64,000 bases of DNA, from assembly GCA_001950395.1 (NCBI GenBank), contig BDLO01000001.1, forward strand, positions 1-64,000, written 5' to 3'. Positions 9,301-19,422 of the stretch are shown piece after piece. Below the pieces are notes generated by a model that saw nothing but the letters and a program-made list of their open reading frames with translations, was not told the DNA's origin and did no database searches. Numbering within the stretch: position 1 is the stretch's first letter; the number at the start of each line of letters is the position of its first letter. The position numbers were made by a program, and so were the translations under genes. Source of the stretch: Coriobacteriaceae bacterium EMTCatB1 (GTDB taxonomy: Bacteria; Actinomycetota; Coriobacteriia; Anaerosomatales; Anaerosomataceae).

Positions 9301-9654
9301 ATGAGACACGCGAAGAAGGGTCGGAAGCTCGGCACTGACGCCAGCCACACCGAAGCGATGCTGCGGAGCTTGGCCGCGGCCGTGCTGACGCACGAGCGGA
9401 TCAAGACTACCGAGGCGCGCGCGAAGGAGGTCCGCGAGCTCGTCGACCGCATCATCGGTTGGGGGAAGCGCGGGGATCTTCACGCACGCCGTTTGGCTTT
9501 GGCAGAGTTGAAGGATCGAGCGTTGGTGCACAAGGTGTTCGCGGAGATCGCTCCGCGGTATGCGGACCGTCCTGGCGGCTACACGCGCATCTATCGCATC
9601 GGTCCGCGCAAGGGCGACGCCGCTCCGATGGTGATCCTCGAGCTCGTCGACTGA
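9301..9654 (+). CDS. rplQ: 50S ribosomal protein L17
   Basis: 117-residue L17, near the exit tunnel of the 50S subunit. [20 protein letters not shown] is the standard N-terminus, so ATG at 9301 is chosen, 9 nt after the AGGAG that overlaps the rpoA stop. The upstream in-frame extension to 9277 overlaps rpoA and is not used. It is the last gene of the alpha operon; a strong hairpin follows at 9692. Confidence 0.97.
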   Translation: MRHAKKGRKLGTDASHTEAMLRSLAAAVLTHERIKTTEARAKEVRELVDRIIGWGKRGDLHARRLALAELKDRALVHKVFAEIAPRYADRPGGYTRIYRIGPRKGDAAPMVILELVD

Positions 9655-9691
9655 GAGAGGTCAGCCCGGACCCACCGGGCACGCATGCGTC

Positions 9692-9723
9692 CCGAGGGTC
9701 TCGGCTCGATTCGAGACCCTCGG
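9692..9723 (+). terminator. Strong hairpin between rplQ and ecfA1
   Basis: A perfect 12-bp stem, CCGAGGGTCTCG at 9692-9703 with CGAGACCCTCGG at 9712-9723, closes an 8-nt loop. No U-tract follows, so it is either a terminator of the U-less kind common in high-GC bacteria or a read-through attenuator and mRNA-stabilising element for the downstream ecf genes. Confidence 0.65.
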
Positions 9724-9746
9724 CTGCGTATAGGGCAAGGAGCGTC

Positions 9747-10556
9747 GTGATCGTCTTCGAAGAAGTGTCCTTCGCGTACCGGGAGGGCGACCCGCCGGCC
9801 ATCTCGCACGTGAGTCTGCGCATAGCCGACGGCGAGCGAGTGGCTCTCGTGGGTCCGAACGGCTCTGGCAAGTCGACAATCGCGATGCTCACGAACGGCG
9901 TTCTCGTCCCGACCCGAGGTCGGGTCCTCGTCGACGGGCTGGACACTGCCGACAGGGGCTCCATCGACGAGGTGCGCTCGCGGGTCGGCCTGGTGCTCCA
10001 GAATCCCGACGACCAGATCGTGGGAGCCACTGTCGCGGAGGACGTGGCGTTCGGCCCTGAGAACCTCGCACTGCCGGCAGACGAGATCCAGCGCAGGGTC
10101 GTGTCCGCGATCAACGCCGTCGGGCTCTCAGGGTTGGAGCGGCGTGAGCCCCATACGCTCTCGGAGGGCCAGAAGCAGCGACTGGCGATCGCGGGCGCTC
10201 TCGCGATGGAGCCGCGCTGCCTGGTGATGGACGAGCCTACCGCCATGCTCGACCCAGCGGGCCGCGCAAGCGTGCTGACCGCGATAGCCGCTCTGCACGG
10301 CGGCGGCAGGTCGGTTGTGCACATCACGCACGACGCCTCCGAGATTCTGCTGTGCGATCGCGCTATCGGTCTTCGACAGGGTCGGGTCGTGTACGACGGC
10401 GACGTCCGTGCGCTTCTCCAGGACGAGGACGCCATGCGTGCGCTCGACGTGCAGCCTTCTCCGGTGCTCGAGGTTGCGCGTCTCCTCGCGCAAGCGGGCG
10501 TCCGAGTTCCCGTCGACGCTGACGCTTCGAGGCTGGTCGATGCCGTGTGGGCCTGA
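9747..10556 (+). CDS. ecfA1: ECF transporter ATPase component EcfA1
   Basis: 269-residue ABC ATPase of an energy-coupling factor vitamin/metal importer. It shows the Walker A GPNGSGKST, the Q-loop, the signature LSEGQKQRLAIA, Walker B CLVMDEPTAMLD and the H-loop HITHDA. GTG at 9747 is preceded by CAAGGAG at 9736-9742; the longer open frame upstream runs into rplQ. It overlaps ecfA2 by 10 nt. The EcfA1-EcfA2-EcfT module lacks an adjacent substrate-binding EcfS gene, so it is probably the shared group II module used by S components elsewhere in the genome. Confidence 0.93.
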   Translation: MIVFEEVSFAYREGDPPAISHVSLRIADGERVALVGPNGSGKSTIAMLTNGVLVPTRGRVLVDGLDTADRGSIDEVRSRVGLVLQNPDDQIVGATVAEDVAFGPENLALPADEIQRRVVSAINAVGLSGLERREPHTLSEGQKQRLAIAGALAMEPRCLVMDEPTAMLDPAGRASVLTAIAALHGGGRSVVHITHDASEILLCDRAIGLRQGRVVYDGDVRALLQDEDAMRALDVQPSPVLEVARLLAQAGVRVPVDADASRLVDAVWA

Positions 10557-11374
10557 CGGCTTCGGAGATATCCGTCACCTACAACCGCGGCACCGTTGCG
10601 CAGCAACGAGCGCTTGACGGGGTGAGCTTCTGCATTGAAGCGGGCGAGGTCGTGGTGGTCGTCGGGGTCACCGGCTCCGGGAAGTCGACGCTGCTCAAGT
10701 CTCTCGCTGGGCTCGTGAAACCTGACTCTGGGTCGGTCGCGGTCGACGGCGCGCCGCTGCCGGACCCCCCGGCCAGGGCGGTCGGCATCGTCTTCCAGAA
10801 CCCCGAACGGCAGCTGTTCGGCGAGACCGTGCTCGACGACGTCGCATTCGGTCCGCGAATGCTTGGCGACCCCGACCCGATATCGGCAGCAGAGCAGGCG
10901 CTCGCACGCGTCGGGCTCGATCCAGCGACGTTCGGTCAGCGTTCGCCGTTCTCGTTATCGGGCGGCGAGGCGAGGCGTGCAGCGATCGCAGGCATCCTCG
11001 CGCTAGGAGCCCGGTACGTGCTCCTCGACGAGCCCACCGTCGGTTTGGACGGTTCCGGCCGCCGCGCTGTGGTCGAGATCGTGCGCCGCGAGCGCGAGCG
11101 TTGCGGGATCGCGGTCGTCACGCATCACCCCGACCCCTTCTTGCCTGTGGCGAGCCGCATCGTTGCGCTGCGTGACGGTCGCGTCGTCTTCTCCGGGACC
11201 ACCGAAGACGCGGTGCGCCATCCCGAACAGTACGTGTCGGCAGGGCTGCAGCTGCCAGAGCTGCTCGAGATACAGGTCGAGGCGCTACGGCGCGGCGCGC
11301 CGCTTGCCCGAGTCGGCTCGACTGCCGAGGATGTGGCAAGCGTGCTGCTGGACGCGAGGCGGCGATCGTCGTGA
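10547..11374 (+). CDS. ecfA2: ECF transporter ATPase component EcfA2
   Basis: 275-residue second ATPase of the ECF module, which heterodimerises with EcfA1. Walker A GVTGSGKST, signature LSGGEARRAAIAG and Walker B YVLLDEPTVGLD are visible. The start used is GTG at 10547, inside the ecfA1 3' end. The unusual residues after the signature (EARRAAIA rather than QKQRVAIA) are still compatible with an active transporter ATPase. Its stop overlaps the ecfT GTG by 4 nt. Confidence 0.92.
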   Translation: MGLTASEISVTYNRGTVAQQRALDGVSFCIEAGEVVVVVGVTGSGKSTLLKSLAGLVKPDSGSVAVDGAPLPDPPARAVGIVFQNPERQLFGETVLDDVAFGPRMLGDPDPISAAEQALARVGLDPATFGQRSPFSLSGGEARRAAIAGILALGARYVLLDEPTVGLDGSGRRAVVEIVRRERERCGIAVVTHHPDPFLPVASRIVALRDGRVVFSGTTEDAVRHPEQYVSAGLQLPELLEIQVEALRRGAPLARVGSTAEDVASVLLDARRRSS

Positions 11375-12165
11375 GGGTGCTCAGCATCGGTCAGTACATC
11401 CCGACCGACTCTCCCGTGCACGGGCTCGACCCACGCACAAAGCTCGGTGTGGTCGCGCTCGTGACGGTGGCTCTATTCAGCGTGACTCGGTTCGAGGCGT
11501 TTGCGGTCCTCGCAGGACTCCTCGTGCTGGCTGTACGTCTCTCCAGGTTGCCCGTACGGTCAGTGCTGCGTGGCATTAAGGCGGTCGGCGTCATCCTCGC
11601 CATCACCCTGGCGGCTCATTCGCTGAGGTGGGGGAGCCCCCCGGCGGGCGTGCCGAGCGCGGGTTCTCTGTGGCTTGATCCGGCTGGAGCGATGACGGGA
11701 GTCTTCTTCGCGGTCCGAATAGTGCTGCTCGTTGTCACGACCTCGATGCTCACGTTGACGACGAGCCCGGTAGCTCTCGCAGACGGGTTGGAGCGGCTCA
11801 TGAGACCGCTTGCAGTGTTCGGAGTGCCGGTCGGAGACGTCGCGATGATGCTCACGGTCGCGCTTCGCTTCATCCCGACGACTGCGTATGAAGCAGAGCA
11901 AATCATGATGGCGCAGGCCGCCAGAGGGGCGCGCTTCGATCAAGGCGGGCCGATCAGGCGCGCGAAGGCGTTGGTGCCGGTGCTTGTGCCGCTGTTCGTG
12001 AACCTCTTTCGGCGCGCTGACGTGCTCGCCATCGCGATGGAGTCGCGCTGCTACGCGAGCGGCAGGCGGCGGACGCGGATGAAGGAGCTGGTCATGCGAG
12101 CGTCAGACTGGTTCGTACTCATCGGGTCCGCGGTGCTGTGCGTGGGTCTTGCGCTGGTCATGTGA
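11371..12165 (+). CDS. ecfT: ECF transporter transmembrane component EcfT
   Basis: 264-residue membrane scaffold protein linking the EcfA ATPases to S components. It begins with QYIPTDSPVHGLDPRTKL, typical of EcfT, has about five to six hydrophobic segments, and carries two Ala-Arg-Gly coupling-helix motifs: AARGARFDQGG and the related SRCYASGRRRTR. GTG at 11371 overlaps ecfA2 (GTGA). The rplQ-ecfA1-ecfA2-ecfT-truA order is shared with many Gram-positives. Confidence 0.93.
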   Translation: MRVLSIGQYIPTDSPVHGLDPRTKLGVVALVTVALFSVTRFEAFAVLAGLLVLAVRLSRLPVRSVLRGIKAVGVILAITLAAHSLRWGSPPAGVPSAGSLWLDPAGAMTGVFFAVRIVLLVVTTSMLTLTTSPVALADGLERLMRPLAVFGVPVGDVAMMLTVALRFIPTTAYEAEQIMMAQAARGARFDQGGPIRRAKALVPVLVPLFVNLFRRADVLAIAMESRCYASGRRRTRMKELVMRASDWFVLIGSAVLCVGLALVM

Positions 12166-12175
12166 GGTGAGAGCG

Positions 12176-12952
12176 GTGACGGATCGGACGGTCGTGCTGC
12201 ACGTCTCGTACGACGGGGCGGGCTTCAGCGGCTTTGCGCGTCAGCCGGGACTGAGAACGGTGCAAGGCGAGCTCGAACACGCCCTTGGCGTAGTCTTGCG
12301 GCAGCCGGTGGAGGTCGTCGGAGCCGGGCGCACAGACGCCGGCGTGCACGCGCTGGGGCAGGTCGTGAGCTTCCCGGCCACAGGCGCGGAGCCCCCGCTG
12401 GAGTCGCTTTCACGATCGCTCAACGCGTTGACAGGGGAGGACCTCGTCGTGGCGTCGGCGTCCTTTGCAGAGCCGGGTTTCAGCGCGCGCCGCTCCGCGC
12501 TTGCCCGCGAGTACCGTTACTTCCTGGTGCCCGGCCCGGTGCCGCCCTTGTTCACGCGCAAGACAGCGTGGTGGGTCAAACGCCCGCTCAATCTCGATGC
12601 GATGCGGCGGGCAGCGGAGCACCTGATCGGGGAGCACGACTTCGCCGCGTTCTGTGCGGCTGAGTCGCTGGGCAAGGGGTCGACGTTTCGCCGGCTGGAC
12701 CTTATCGAGATCGCGTCAGACCGTGAGATGGGCGAGCACGTCGTGGTCGTACGTGTCATCGGAAACGCGTTCCTCCACTCGATGGTGAGGATCATCGTTG
12801 GGTCTTTGGTCGAGGTCGGCCTCGGTCGAAAGGACGCTTCCTGGCTCGGCGAGGCCCTGCAGTCTCGCAAGCGTGAAGCGGCCGGGCCGACCGCCCCCGC
12901 GCACGGGCTCACCTTGTGGCACGTGGAGTATCCGGAGGAGTGCTGGCTCTAG
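12176..12952 (+). CDS. truA: tRNA pseudouridine(38-40) synthase TruA
   Basis: 258-residue enzyme forming pseudouridine at positions 38-40 of the tRNA anticodon arm. The catalytic aspartate is D54 in GAGRTDAGVHALGQV. The C-terminal NAFLHSMVRIIVGSLVEVG segment is also typical. GTG at 12176 follows GTGAGGTGAG; upstream in-frame TTG (12149) and GTG (12167) codons are less well spaced. It lies directly after ecfT and before the rplM promoter. Confidence 0.95.
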   Translation: MTDRTVVLHVSYDGAGFSGFARQPGLRTVQGELEHALGVVLRQPVEVVGAGRTDAGVHALGQVVSFPATGAEPPLESLSRSLNALTGEDLVVASASFAEPGFSARRSALAREYRYFLVPGPVPPLFTRKTAWWVKRPLNLDAMRRAAEHLIGEHDFAAFCAAESLGKGSTFRRLDLIEIASDREMGEHVVVVRVIGNAFLHSMVRIIVGSLVEVGLGRKDASWLGEALQSRKREAAGPTAPAHGLTLWHVEYPEECWL

Positions 12953-12984
12953 TGCATGCGGGTGGATACGCCCGGTGGCGTTTG

Positions 12985-13013
12985 TTGACACTGTCGCTGG
13001 CGGCGGATAAAGT
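12985..13013 (+). promoter_or_regulatory. Promoter of rplM-rpsI
   Basis: A perfect TTGACA at 12985-12990 and TAAAGT at 13008-13013 with a 17-bp spacer. This is the best vegetative promoter in the window. Transcription would begin near 13020, leaving a 5' leader of about 65 nt before rplM, which could hold r-protein autoregulation. Confidence 0.85.
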
Positions 13014-13085
13014 GTAAGGGTCCGCTTCATGAGCCCCGTGAATCTTGTGAAGAGGACTGCGCAGTCTAAGATCGTGGAGGACCAT

Positions 13086-13520
13086 GTGAAGACCTACTAC
13101 GCCAAGCCGGGCGAGGTCGAGCGCGAGTGGCTGGTCGTCGACGCCACTGACATCCCGCTCGGGCGGCTCGCCAGCGAAGTCGCCTCGATCCTGAGGGGCA
13201 AGCACAAGCCGCAGTACACGCCGCACGTCGACGTCGGCGACTTCGTCATCGTCGTCAATGCCGATAAGGTGCGGCTCACAGGCAAGAAGATGCAGGACAA
13301 GCGAGTGTTCCGGCACTCCGGCTACCCTGGTGGGCTGAAGTCCATCGCTATCGGGGAGATGCTGGCGAAGCGCCCCGAGCGCGTCGTCGAGCGGGCCGTG
13401 AAGGGCATGCTTCCGAAGAACACTCTCGGGCGGGCCATGGGCAAGAAGCTCAAGGTGTATGCCGGCCCAGACCACCCGCATCAGGCGCAGAAGCCGCGGC
13501 AGATCACCCTGGAGGTCTAA
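13086..13520 (+). CDS. rplM: 50S ribosomal protein L13
   Basis: 144-residue L13, an early 50S assembly protein. The start is GTG at 13086, 5 nt after GGAGG at 13076-13080, so the protein begins [20 protein letters not shown] as in relatives; an ATG at 13084 is out of frame. [20 protein letters not shown] and HPHQAQKPR are typical. It is cotranscribed with rpsI, 3 nt downstream. Confidence 0.96.
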   Translation: MKTYYAKPGEVEREWLVVDATDIPLGRLASEVASILRGKHKPQYTPHVDVGDFVIVVNADKVRLTGKKMQDKRVFRHSGYPGGLKSIAIGEMLAKRPERVVERAVKGMLPKNTLGRAMGKKLKVYAGPDHPHQAQKPRQITLEV

Positions 13521-13523
13521 CGA

Positions 13524-13922
13524 ATGGCTGAGAACAAGGCAGTCTATTGGGGCACGGGTCGTCGCAAGACGTCCGTGGCTCGCGTGCGGCTGATGCCGGG
13601 CACCGGCCGCATCGTCGTGAATGGCAAGGAGTTCGACGACTACTTCGGCCGGAAGACGCTGAAGACGTTCGTGCTCCAGCCGTTCAAGGTCACCGAGACG
13701 CTCGGCCGATTCGACGTCGTGGCCAACATCCAGGGCGGCGGAGTGAGCGGCCAGGTCGGTGCGCTCCGCCACGGCATCGCTCGTGCGCTCCTGGAGGCCG
13801 GCGACACCTATCGAGCCGAGCTGAAGCGCGCAGGGCTGCTGCGCCGCGACCCGCGCATGGTCGAGCGCAAGAAGTACGGCTTGAAGAAGGCACGCAAGCG
13901 CCCGCAGTTCTCGAAGCGTTAG
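13524..13922 (+). CDS. rpsI: 30S ribosomal protein S9
   Basis: 132-residue S9, whose C-terminal tail reaches the P-site t[21 protein letters not shown] at the N-terminus and the C-terminal [12 protein letters not shown] are diagnostic. It follows rplM by 3 nt in the universal rplM-rpsI pair and is followed by an intrinsic terminator. Confidence 0.97.
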   Translation: MAENKAVYWGTGRRKTSVARVRLMPGTGRIVVNGKEFDDYFGRKTLKTFVLQPFKVTETLGRFDVVANIQGGGVSGQVGALRHGIARALLEAGDTYRAELKRAGLLRRDPRMVERKKYGLKKARKRPQFSKR

Positions 13923-13949
13923 AGCTGCGAGGCAGGATGCGCGAATCGG

Positions 13950-13974
13950 CAGGCCCGCCCTCGCGGCGGGCCTG
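13950..13974 (+). terminator. Intrinsic terminator after rpsI
   Basis: CAGGCCCGCC at 13950-13959 pairs perfectly with GGCGGGCCTG at 13965-13974 around a 5-nt loop, followed by TTCTC. The 10-bp GC stem and partial T-run fit a Rho-independent terminator closing the rplM-rpsI operon before glmM. Confidence 0.8.
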
Positions 13975-14003
13975 TTCTCATCACGGGCATCGAGGAGTCA
14001 TCC

Positions 14004-15341
14004 ATGGGACGATTGTTCGGGACTGACGGCGTGCGCGGCATCGCGAACGGCGACTTGACGCCAGAGCTGGCGTTCCGCATCGGCGAGGCGGCGAGCCGCT
14101 TCCTCGCGAAGAAGGGTTCGGGCAGCATCGTCGTGGGGACGGATACCCGGCGTAGCGCCGACATGCTCGAAGCCGCCGTCGTCGCAGGCATATGCGCGGG
14201 CGGAGCTGATGCGCTCCGGCTCGGCGTCATTCCAACACCTGCGGTGGCGTATCTGGCGAAGAACCTTGAGGCCGATGGGGGCGTCGTGATCTCCGCCTCG
14301 CACAACCCGGCCGAATACAACGGGATCAAGCTCTTCGACCGCGATGGGTTCAAGCTTCCGGACGAGATCGAGGACGAGATCGAGGAGTTCTTGGTCGCTG
14401 AGCCGGCGCTCTCTGCTCGTCCCACCGGTGCGCGGGTGGGTCGCGCCTACGTGGTGCCGGACGCTGCCGAAAGGTACGTCTCCCACGCCATCGACACGAT
14501 CGAAGGCGACCTCGTCGGTTTGACGATCGCGGTGGACTGCGGCCACGGTGCGGCCTCGTTCACCACAGTCAAGGCCCTTCGTGACCTCGGGGCGACCGTG
14601 CACGCCGTGAACTGCGACTCGAACGGGCTCGACATCAACGACGGCTGCGGTTCGACACATCTGGAAGTGATCAGCGAGCTTGTCCGTGCGCACGAGGTTG
14701 ACTTCGGGATCGCTCACGATGGCGATGCGGACCGGGTGCTGGCGGTCGACGAGAGCGGAGCGGTCGTCGACGGCGACCAGATCATGGCGATCGCCGCCGT
14801 GCACATGAAGCGGCAAGGCCGGCTCCACGGAGACATGCTCGTCGCGACCGTGATGAGCAACCTCGGGCTCGAGGTGGCGATGCGCGAGCACGGCATCACG
14901 GTGCTCAAGACGAAGGTGGGCGACCGCTACGTCATCGACCAGATGCGCGCTACGGGCGCGACGCTCGGAGGAGAGCAGTCCGGGCACATCATCTTCATGG
15001 AGCACGCCACCACCGGTGACGGTCTCGTGACGGCTTTGCAGCTCGCTTCCATCGTCAGGTCGACCGACACGCCGCTGTCGGAGCTGCGTACGGTCATGCG
15101 TCGGTATCCGCAGGTGCTGTTGAACGTGCCAGTGGAGGACAAGGCTCTGCTGTCGAGCAGCGCCAAGGTGCACGATGCCATCGCCGAAGCCGAGCGTCGT
15201 CTTGGCGAGCACGGCCGAGTCCTGGTGCGCGCTTCCGGCACCGAGCCGCTCGTTCGCGTGATGGTGGAGGCGGCCGAGGAGCAGGCCGCGAACGAGATAG
15301 CGGCCGCAATCGCGGCGGTCGTGCGAGCAGAGCTCGGCTGA
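14004..15341 (+). CDS. glmM: Phosphoglucosamine mutase
   Basis: 445-residue enzyme converting glucosamine-6-phosphate to glucosamine-1-phosphate for UDP-GlcNAc and peptidoglycan synthesis. The N-terminus GRLFGTDGVRGIAN is typical. The catalytic phosphoserine is S99 in ISASHNPAEYNGIK; the metal-binding loop DGDADR has D239, D241 and D243; the sugar loop GGEQSGH and the phosphate loop RASGTEPLVRVM are present. All four active-site elements are therefore intact. It is followed by glmS, the preceding step in the pathway. Confidence 0.97.
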   Translation: MGRLFGTDGVRGIANGDLTPELAFRIGEAASRFLAKKGSGSIVVGTDTRRSADMLEAAVVAGICAGGADALRLGVIPTPAVAYLAKNLEADGGVVISASHNPAEYNGIKLFDRDGFKLPDEIEDEIEEFLVAEPALSARPTGARVGRAYVVPDAAERYVSHAIDTIEGDLVGLTIAVDCGHGAASFTTVKALRDLGATVHAVNCDSNGLDINDGCGSTHLEVISELVRAHEVDFGIAHDGDADRVLAVDESGAVVDGDQIMAIAAVHMKRQGRLHGDMLVATVMSNLGLEVAMREHGITVLKTKVGDRYVIDQMRATGATLGGEQSGHIIFMEHATTGDGLVTALQLASIVRSTDTPLSELRTVMRRYPQVLLNVPVEDKALLSSSAKVHDAIAEAERRLGEHGRVLVRASGTEPLVRVMVEAAEEQAANEIAAAIAAVVRAELG

Positions 15342-15383
15342 TCTGTTGTCGCCAGGCCGTCACCCGGCCAGGGCGGAGGGCGC

Positions 15384-15392
15384 TGCTATAAT
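15384..15392 (+). promoter_or_regulatory. Extended -10 promoter of glmS
   Basis: TGCTATAAT at 15384-15392 is a perfect extended -10 element (TGn plus consensus TATAAT). No convincing -35 is present, as expected for this class. Transcription would start near 15399, giving a leader of about 65 nt before glmS. I saw nothing resembling the glmS ribozyme in it. Confidence 0.65.
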
Positions 15393-15463
15393 CCTCGCGT
15401 ATCCCTTGCCACGCGAGCGTGCGCCTCGGCTCGTGTTCACAACTCATCAAGGAAGGACAGCTG

Positions 15464-17290
<1,827 letters not shown>

Positions 17291-17292
17291 CC

Positions 17293-17787
17293 GTGGCCTC
17301 TGACGCGCCGGCGATAAGCGGACTCGGAGTCGACATCGTCGAGATCGACCGCATGCGTCGCGCTCTTGAGCGGCACCCACGGATGCGCGAGCGGCTGTTC
17401 TCACAGGAGGAGCGCGAGTACTGCGATTCGCGTGCACGGCCGGAGATCCACTACGCCATGCGCTTCGCAGCCAAAGAAGCGGTCCTCAAGGCGCTCGGCA
17501 TGGGCTTCTCGGGTGGGATCCGCTTCACCGACGTCGAGGTCGCTCGCGACGAGCGCGGCCGGCCTGTGCCGCGCCTGTCAGGTCGGGCGGCGGAGATCGC
17601 GCACGCAGCGGGCGTCGTGGAGATGCACCTCTCTCTCAGCTACACGCACCTGAATGCGGTCGCTTCTGCGGTTGCAGTGACCGAGCGCATGCGACCGCAA
17701 CACGAGGAGCGACCCGCGACGACGGTCGAACGTCTGGAGAACGCCTTCAAGGAGGTCCGCGGCGTGCTTGACGATATCGACGGCTGA
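17293..17787 (+). CDS. acpS: Holo-[acyl-carrier-protein] synthase with C-terminal extension
   Basis: Enzyme that transfers 4'-phosphopantetheine from CoA to acyl carrier protein. GLGVDIVEIDRM near the N-terminus and RFAAKEAVLKALGMG carry the conserved Mg-binding Asp and Glu. GTG at 17293 follows GGAGTGACC, 3 nt after glmS. The predicted length of 164 residues exceeds the usual ~125: about 35 charged residues follow the SLSYTHLNAVASAVA end of the catalytic fold. The extension might be functional or simply read-through tail. Confidence 0.92.
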   Translation: MASDAPAISGLGVDIVEIDRMRRALERHPRMRERLFSQEEREYCDSRARPEIHYAMRFAAKEAVLKALGMGFSGGIRFTDVEVARDERGRPVPRLSGRAAEIAHAAGVVEMHLSLSYTHLNAVASAVAVTERMRPQHEERPATTVERLENAFKEVRGVLDDIDG

Positions 17788-17795
17788 GAGGGAGG

Positions 17796-17819
17796 ATGAA
17801 GGCGCTCGCCTTCGCCTGA
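17796..17819 (+). other. Seven-codon leader-like ORF before nnr
   Basis: GGGAGG is followed by an ATG at 17796 and a 7-codon frame (MKALAFA) ending TGA at 17817-17819, 11 nt before the nnr start. The frame contains an inverted repeat, GAAGGC (17798-17803) with GCCTTC (17808-17813). It could be a leader peptide or translational-coupling element, or chance. No evidence of expression is available. Confidence 0.3.
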
Positions 17820-17830
17820 GAGGGGGCTTC

Positions 17831-19366
17831 GTGCGTCCGGTTCTCCTTGCGAAGGACGTCCGTGACCTCGAGCAGCATGCGGTCGCATCGGGCCAGTCGG
17901 ATCTTGCCACGTTGATGGAGCGCGCGGGGGCAGCCGTGGCCGATGTGGCGACCCGAATGGCTGCGGACGGCGCGATACTGGTCGTGTGCGGCGGGGGCAA
18001 CAACGGCGGAGACGGGTGGGTGGCCGCGAGGCTGCTTCACGCGCTGGGCCGTGACGTGGCAGTTGCTACGCTCGTCGACCCGGACACGCTTCCTGAACCC
18101 GCTCGCTCTGCCGCGATTGCGGCCTGCGATTCGGGGGTGTCGTGGACCGGACCCACCGACGCCGAGTCGACCCGCCGCCTTGCGCGAAAGGCATCGCTTG
18201 TCGTCGATGCGGTGCTCGGGATCGGGCTCAAAGGACCGGTGCGGGATGCGACTGCTGAGGTGCTGAGCGAGATCGCGGCGTGCGAACGTCCCGTTCTTGC
18301 GGTCGACGTGCCCTCAGGTGTCGATGCCGACACGGGCGCTTTGCTCGGGCCGGTTCCGCGAGCGTCCGCGACCGTCACGTTCACGGCCCTCAAGCCAGGG
18401 CTGCTGATGTATCCGGCAGCTGCGTACGCAGGCGAGATCCGCGTTGCGGACGTCGGGTTGCCCCTGCGTGGCAAGCGGTCGCCTCGCATCGAGGTCTGGG
18501 ATCCATGCGAGTATGCCGAGCTCGTCCCAGTCCCGCCGCCGGACGCGCACAAGGGCGACCGCGGCAGCGTGCTCGTGGTTGCGGGCTCGCGTCTGTATGC
18601 CGGAGCCGCCGTCTTGGCTGTGTCTGGAGCCACGCGGATGGGTGCAGGGTACGTGTTCGCAGCGGTGCCTGCATCCGTCGTGCCGGTGGTGCAATCTGCC
18701 CTTCCGCACGTGATAGCGATCGGTCTGGAAGAAACCGACGACGGGGTCGTGGCTGAGCAGGCTGCGGAGCACGTGGTGCGCCTCTCGCGAGACGTGGACG
18801 CATCGGTTCTCGGGCCAGGGCTTTCAACGCGAGGTCCTGCTGTCGCTGCGGTGCGTTCGATCGTGTCGAGCATCGAAGGTCCCGTCGTGCTCGACGCAGA
18901 CGCGCTCAACGCCCTGGGTCCTGACGATCTCGCGAGTGTGAAGTCCCGCCGTGCGCCGACAGTCCTCACCCCGCACCCCGGCGAGCTCGCCCGGCTCTTG
19001 GGCGTCTCGACTGCCGAGGTCCAAGCCGACAGGATCCGGATTGCTCTCGCCGCGGCCGGTCCGCGCTGTGCGTGCGTCTTGAAGGGGGCCCGGACGATCG
19101 TCGCGTGCGGAGATCGCGCCGTGATCACGATGGCCGGCAATCCGGGGATGGCCACCGCTGGCATGGGTGACGTGCTGGCGGGCATGACGGGGACGCTGCT
19201 TGCGCAGAGGCTCGGCCCGCTCGAGGCGGCTGCGCTCGCTGCACACGTGCATGCCCGTGCGGGCGACTTGGGTGCAGCTGAGCTTACAGAGGTCTGCTTG
19301 ACCTCGAAGGACCTTCCCGCCTTCCTTCCCGCGGCGGTTCGTGAGCTTCTGGCCAGCCGTGCCTAG
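17831..19366 (+). CDS. nnr: Bifunctional NAD(P)H-hydrate epimerase / ADP-dependent (S)-NAD(P)H-hydrate dehydratase
   Basis: 511-residue two-domain repair enzyme for damaged NAD(P)H hydrates. The N-terminal YjeF_N epimerase domain (about 1-210) shows CGGGNNGGDGW and DAVLGIGLKG; the C-terminal ribokinase-like dehydratase domain (about 230-510) shows VLTPHPGELARLLG and the NPGMATAGMGDVLAGMTG active-site segment, with a Met replacing the usual second Gly/Thr position before GDVLAG. GTG at 17831 behind a GAGGGGG run is chosen; an open frame extends to 17768 over the acpS end. Often found beside acpS and alr, as here. Confidence 0.94.
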   Translation: MRPVLLAKDVRDLEQHAVASGQSDLATLMERAGAAVADVATRMAADGAILVVCGGGNNGGDGWVAARLLHALGRDVAVATLVDPDTLPEPARSAAIAACDSGVSWTGPTDAESTRRLARKASLVVDAVLGIGLKGPVRDATAEVLSEIAACERPVLAVDVPSGVDADTGALLGPVPRASATVTFTALKPGLLMYPAAAYAGEIRVADVGLPLRGKRSPRIEVWDPCEYAELVPVPPPDAHKGDRGSVLVVAGSRLYAGAAVLAVSGATRMGAGYVFAAVPASVVPVVQSALPHVIAIGLEETDDGVVAEQAAEHVVRLSRDVDASVLGPGLSTRGPAVAAVRSIVSSIEGPVVLDADALNALGPDDLASVKSRRAPTVLTPHPGELARLLGVSTAEVQADRIRIALAAAGPRCACVLKGARTIVACGDRAVITMAGNPGMATAGMGDVLAGMTGTLLAQRLGPLEAAALAAHVHARAGDLGAAELTEVCLTSKDLPAFLPAAVRELLASRA

Positions 19367-19422
19367 TCACGCGGCTCGGGTAGAATCTACGTGAAGGTAC
19401 GCCTGACCGAGCGGAGGCCACG

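Noticed and set aside
15393-15463. glmS ribozyme in the glmS leader
   Set aside because: The leader is only about 65 nt and shows no catalytic core; the ribozyme needs roughly 170 nt.
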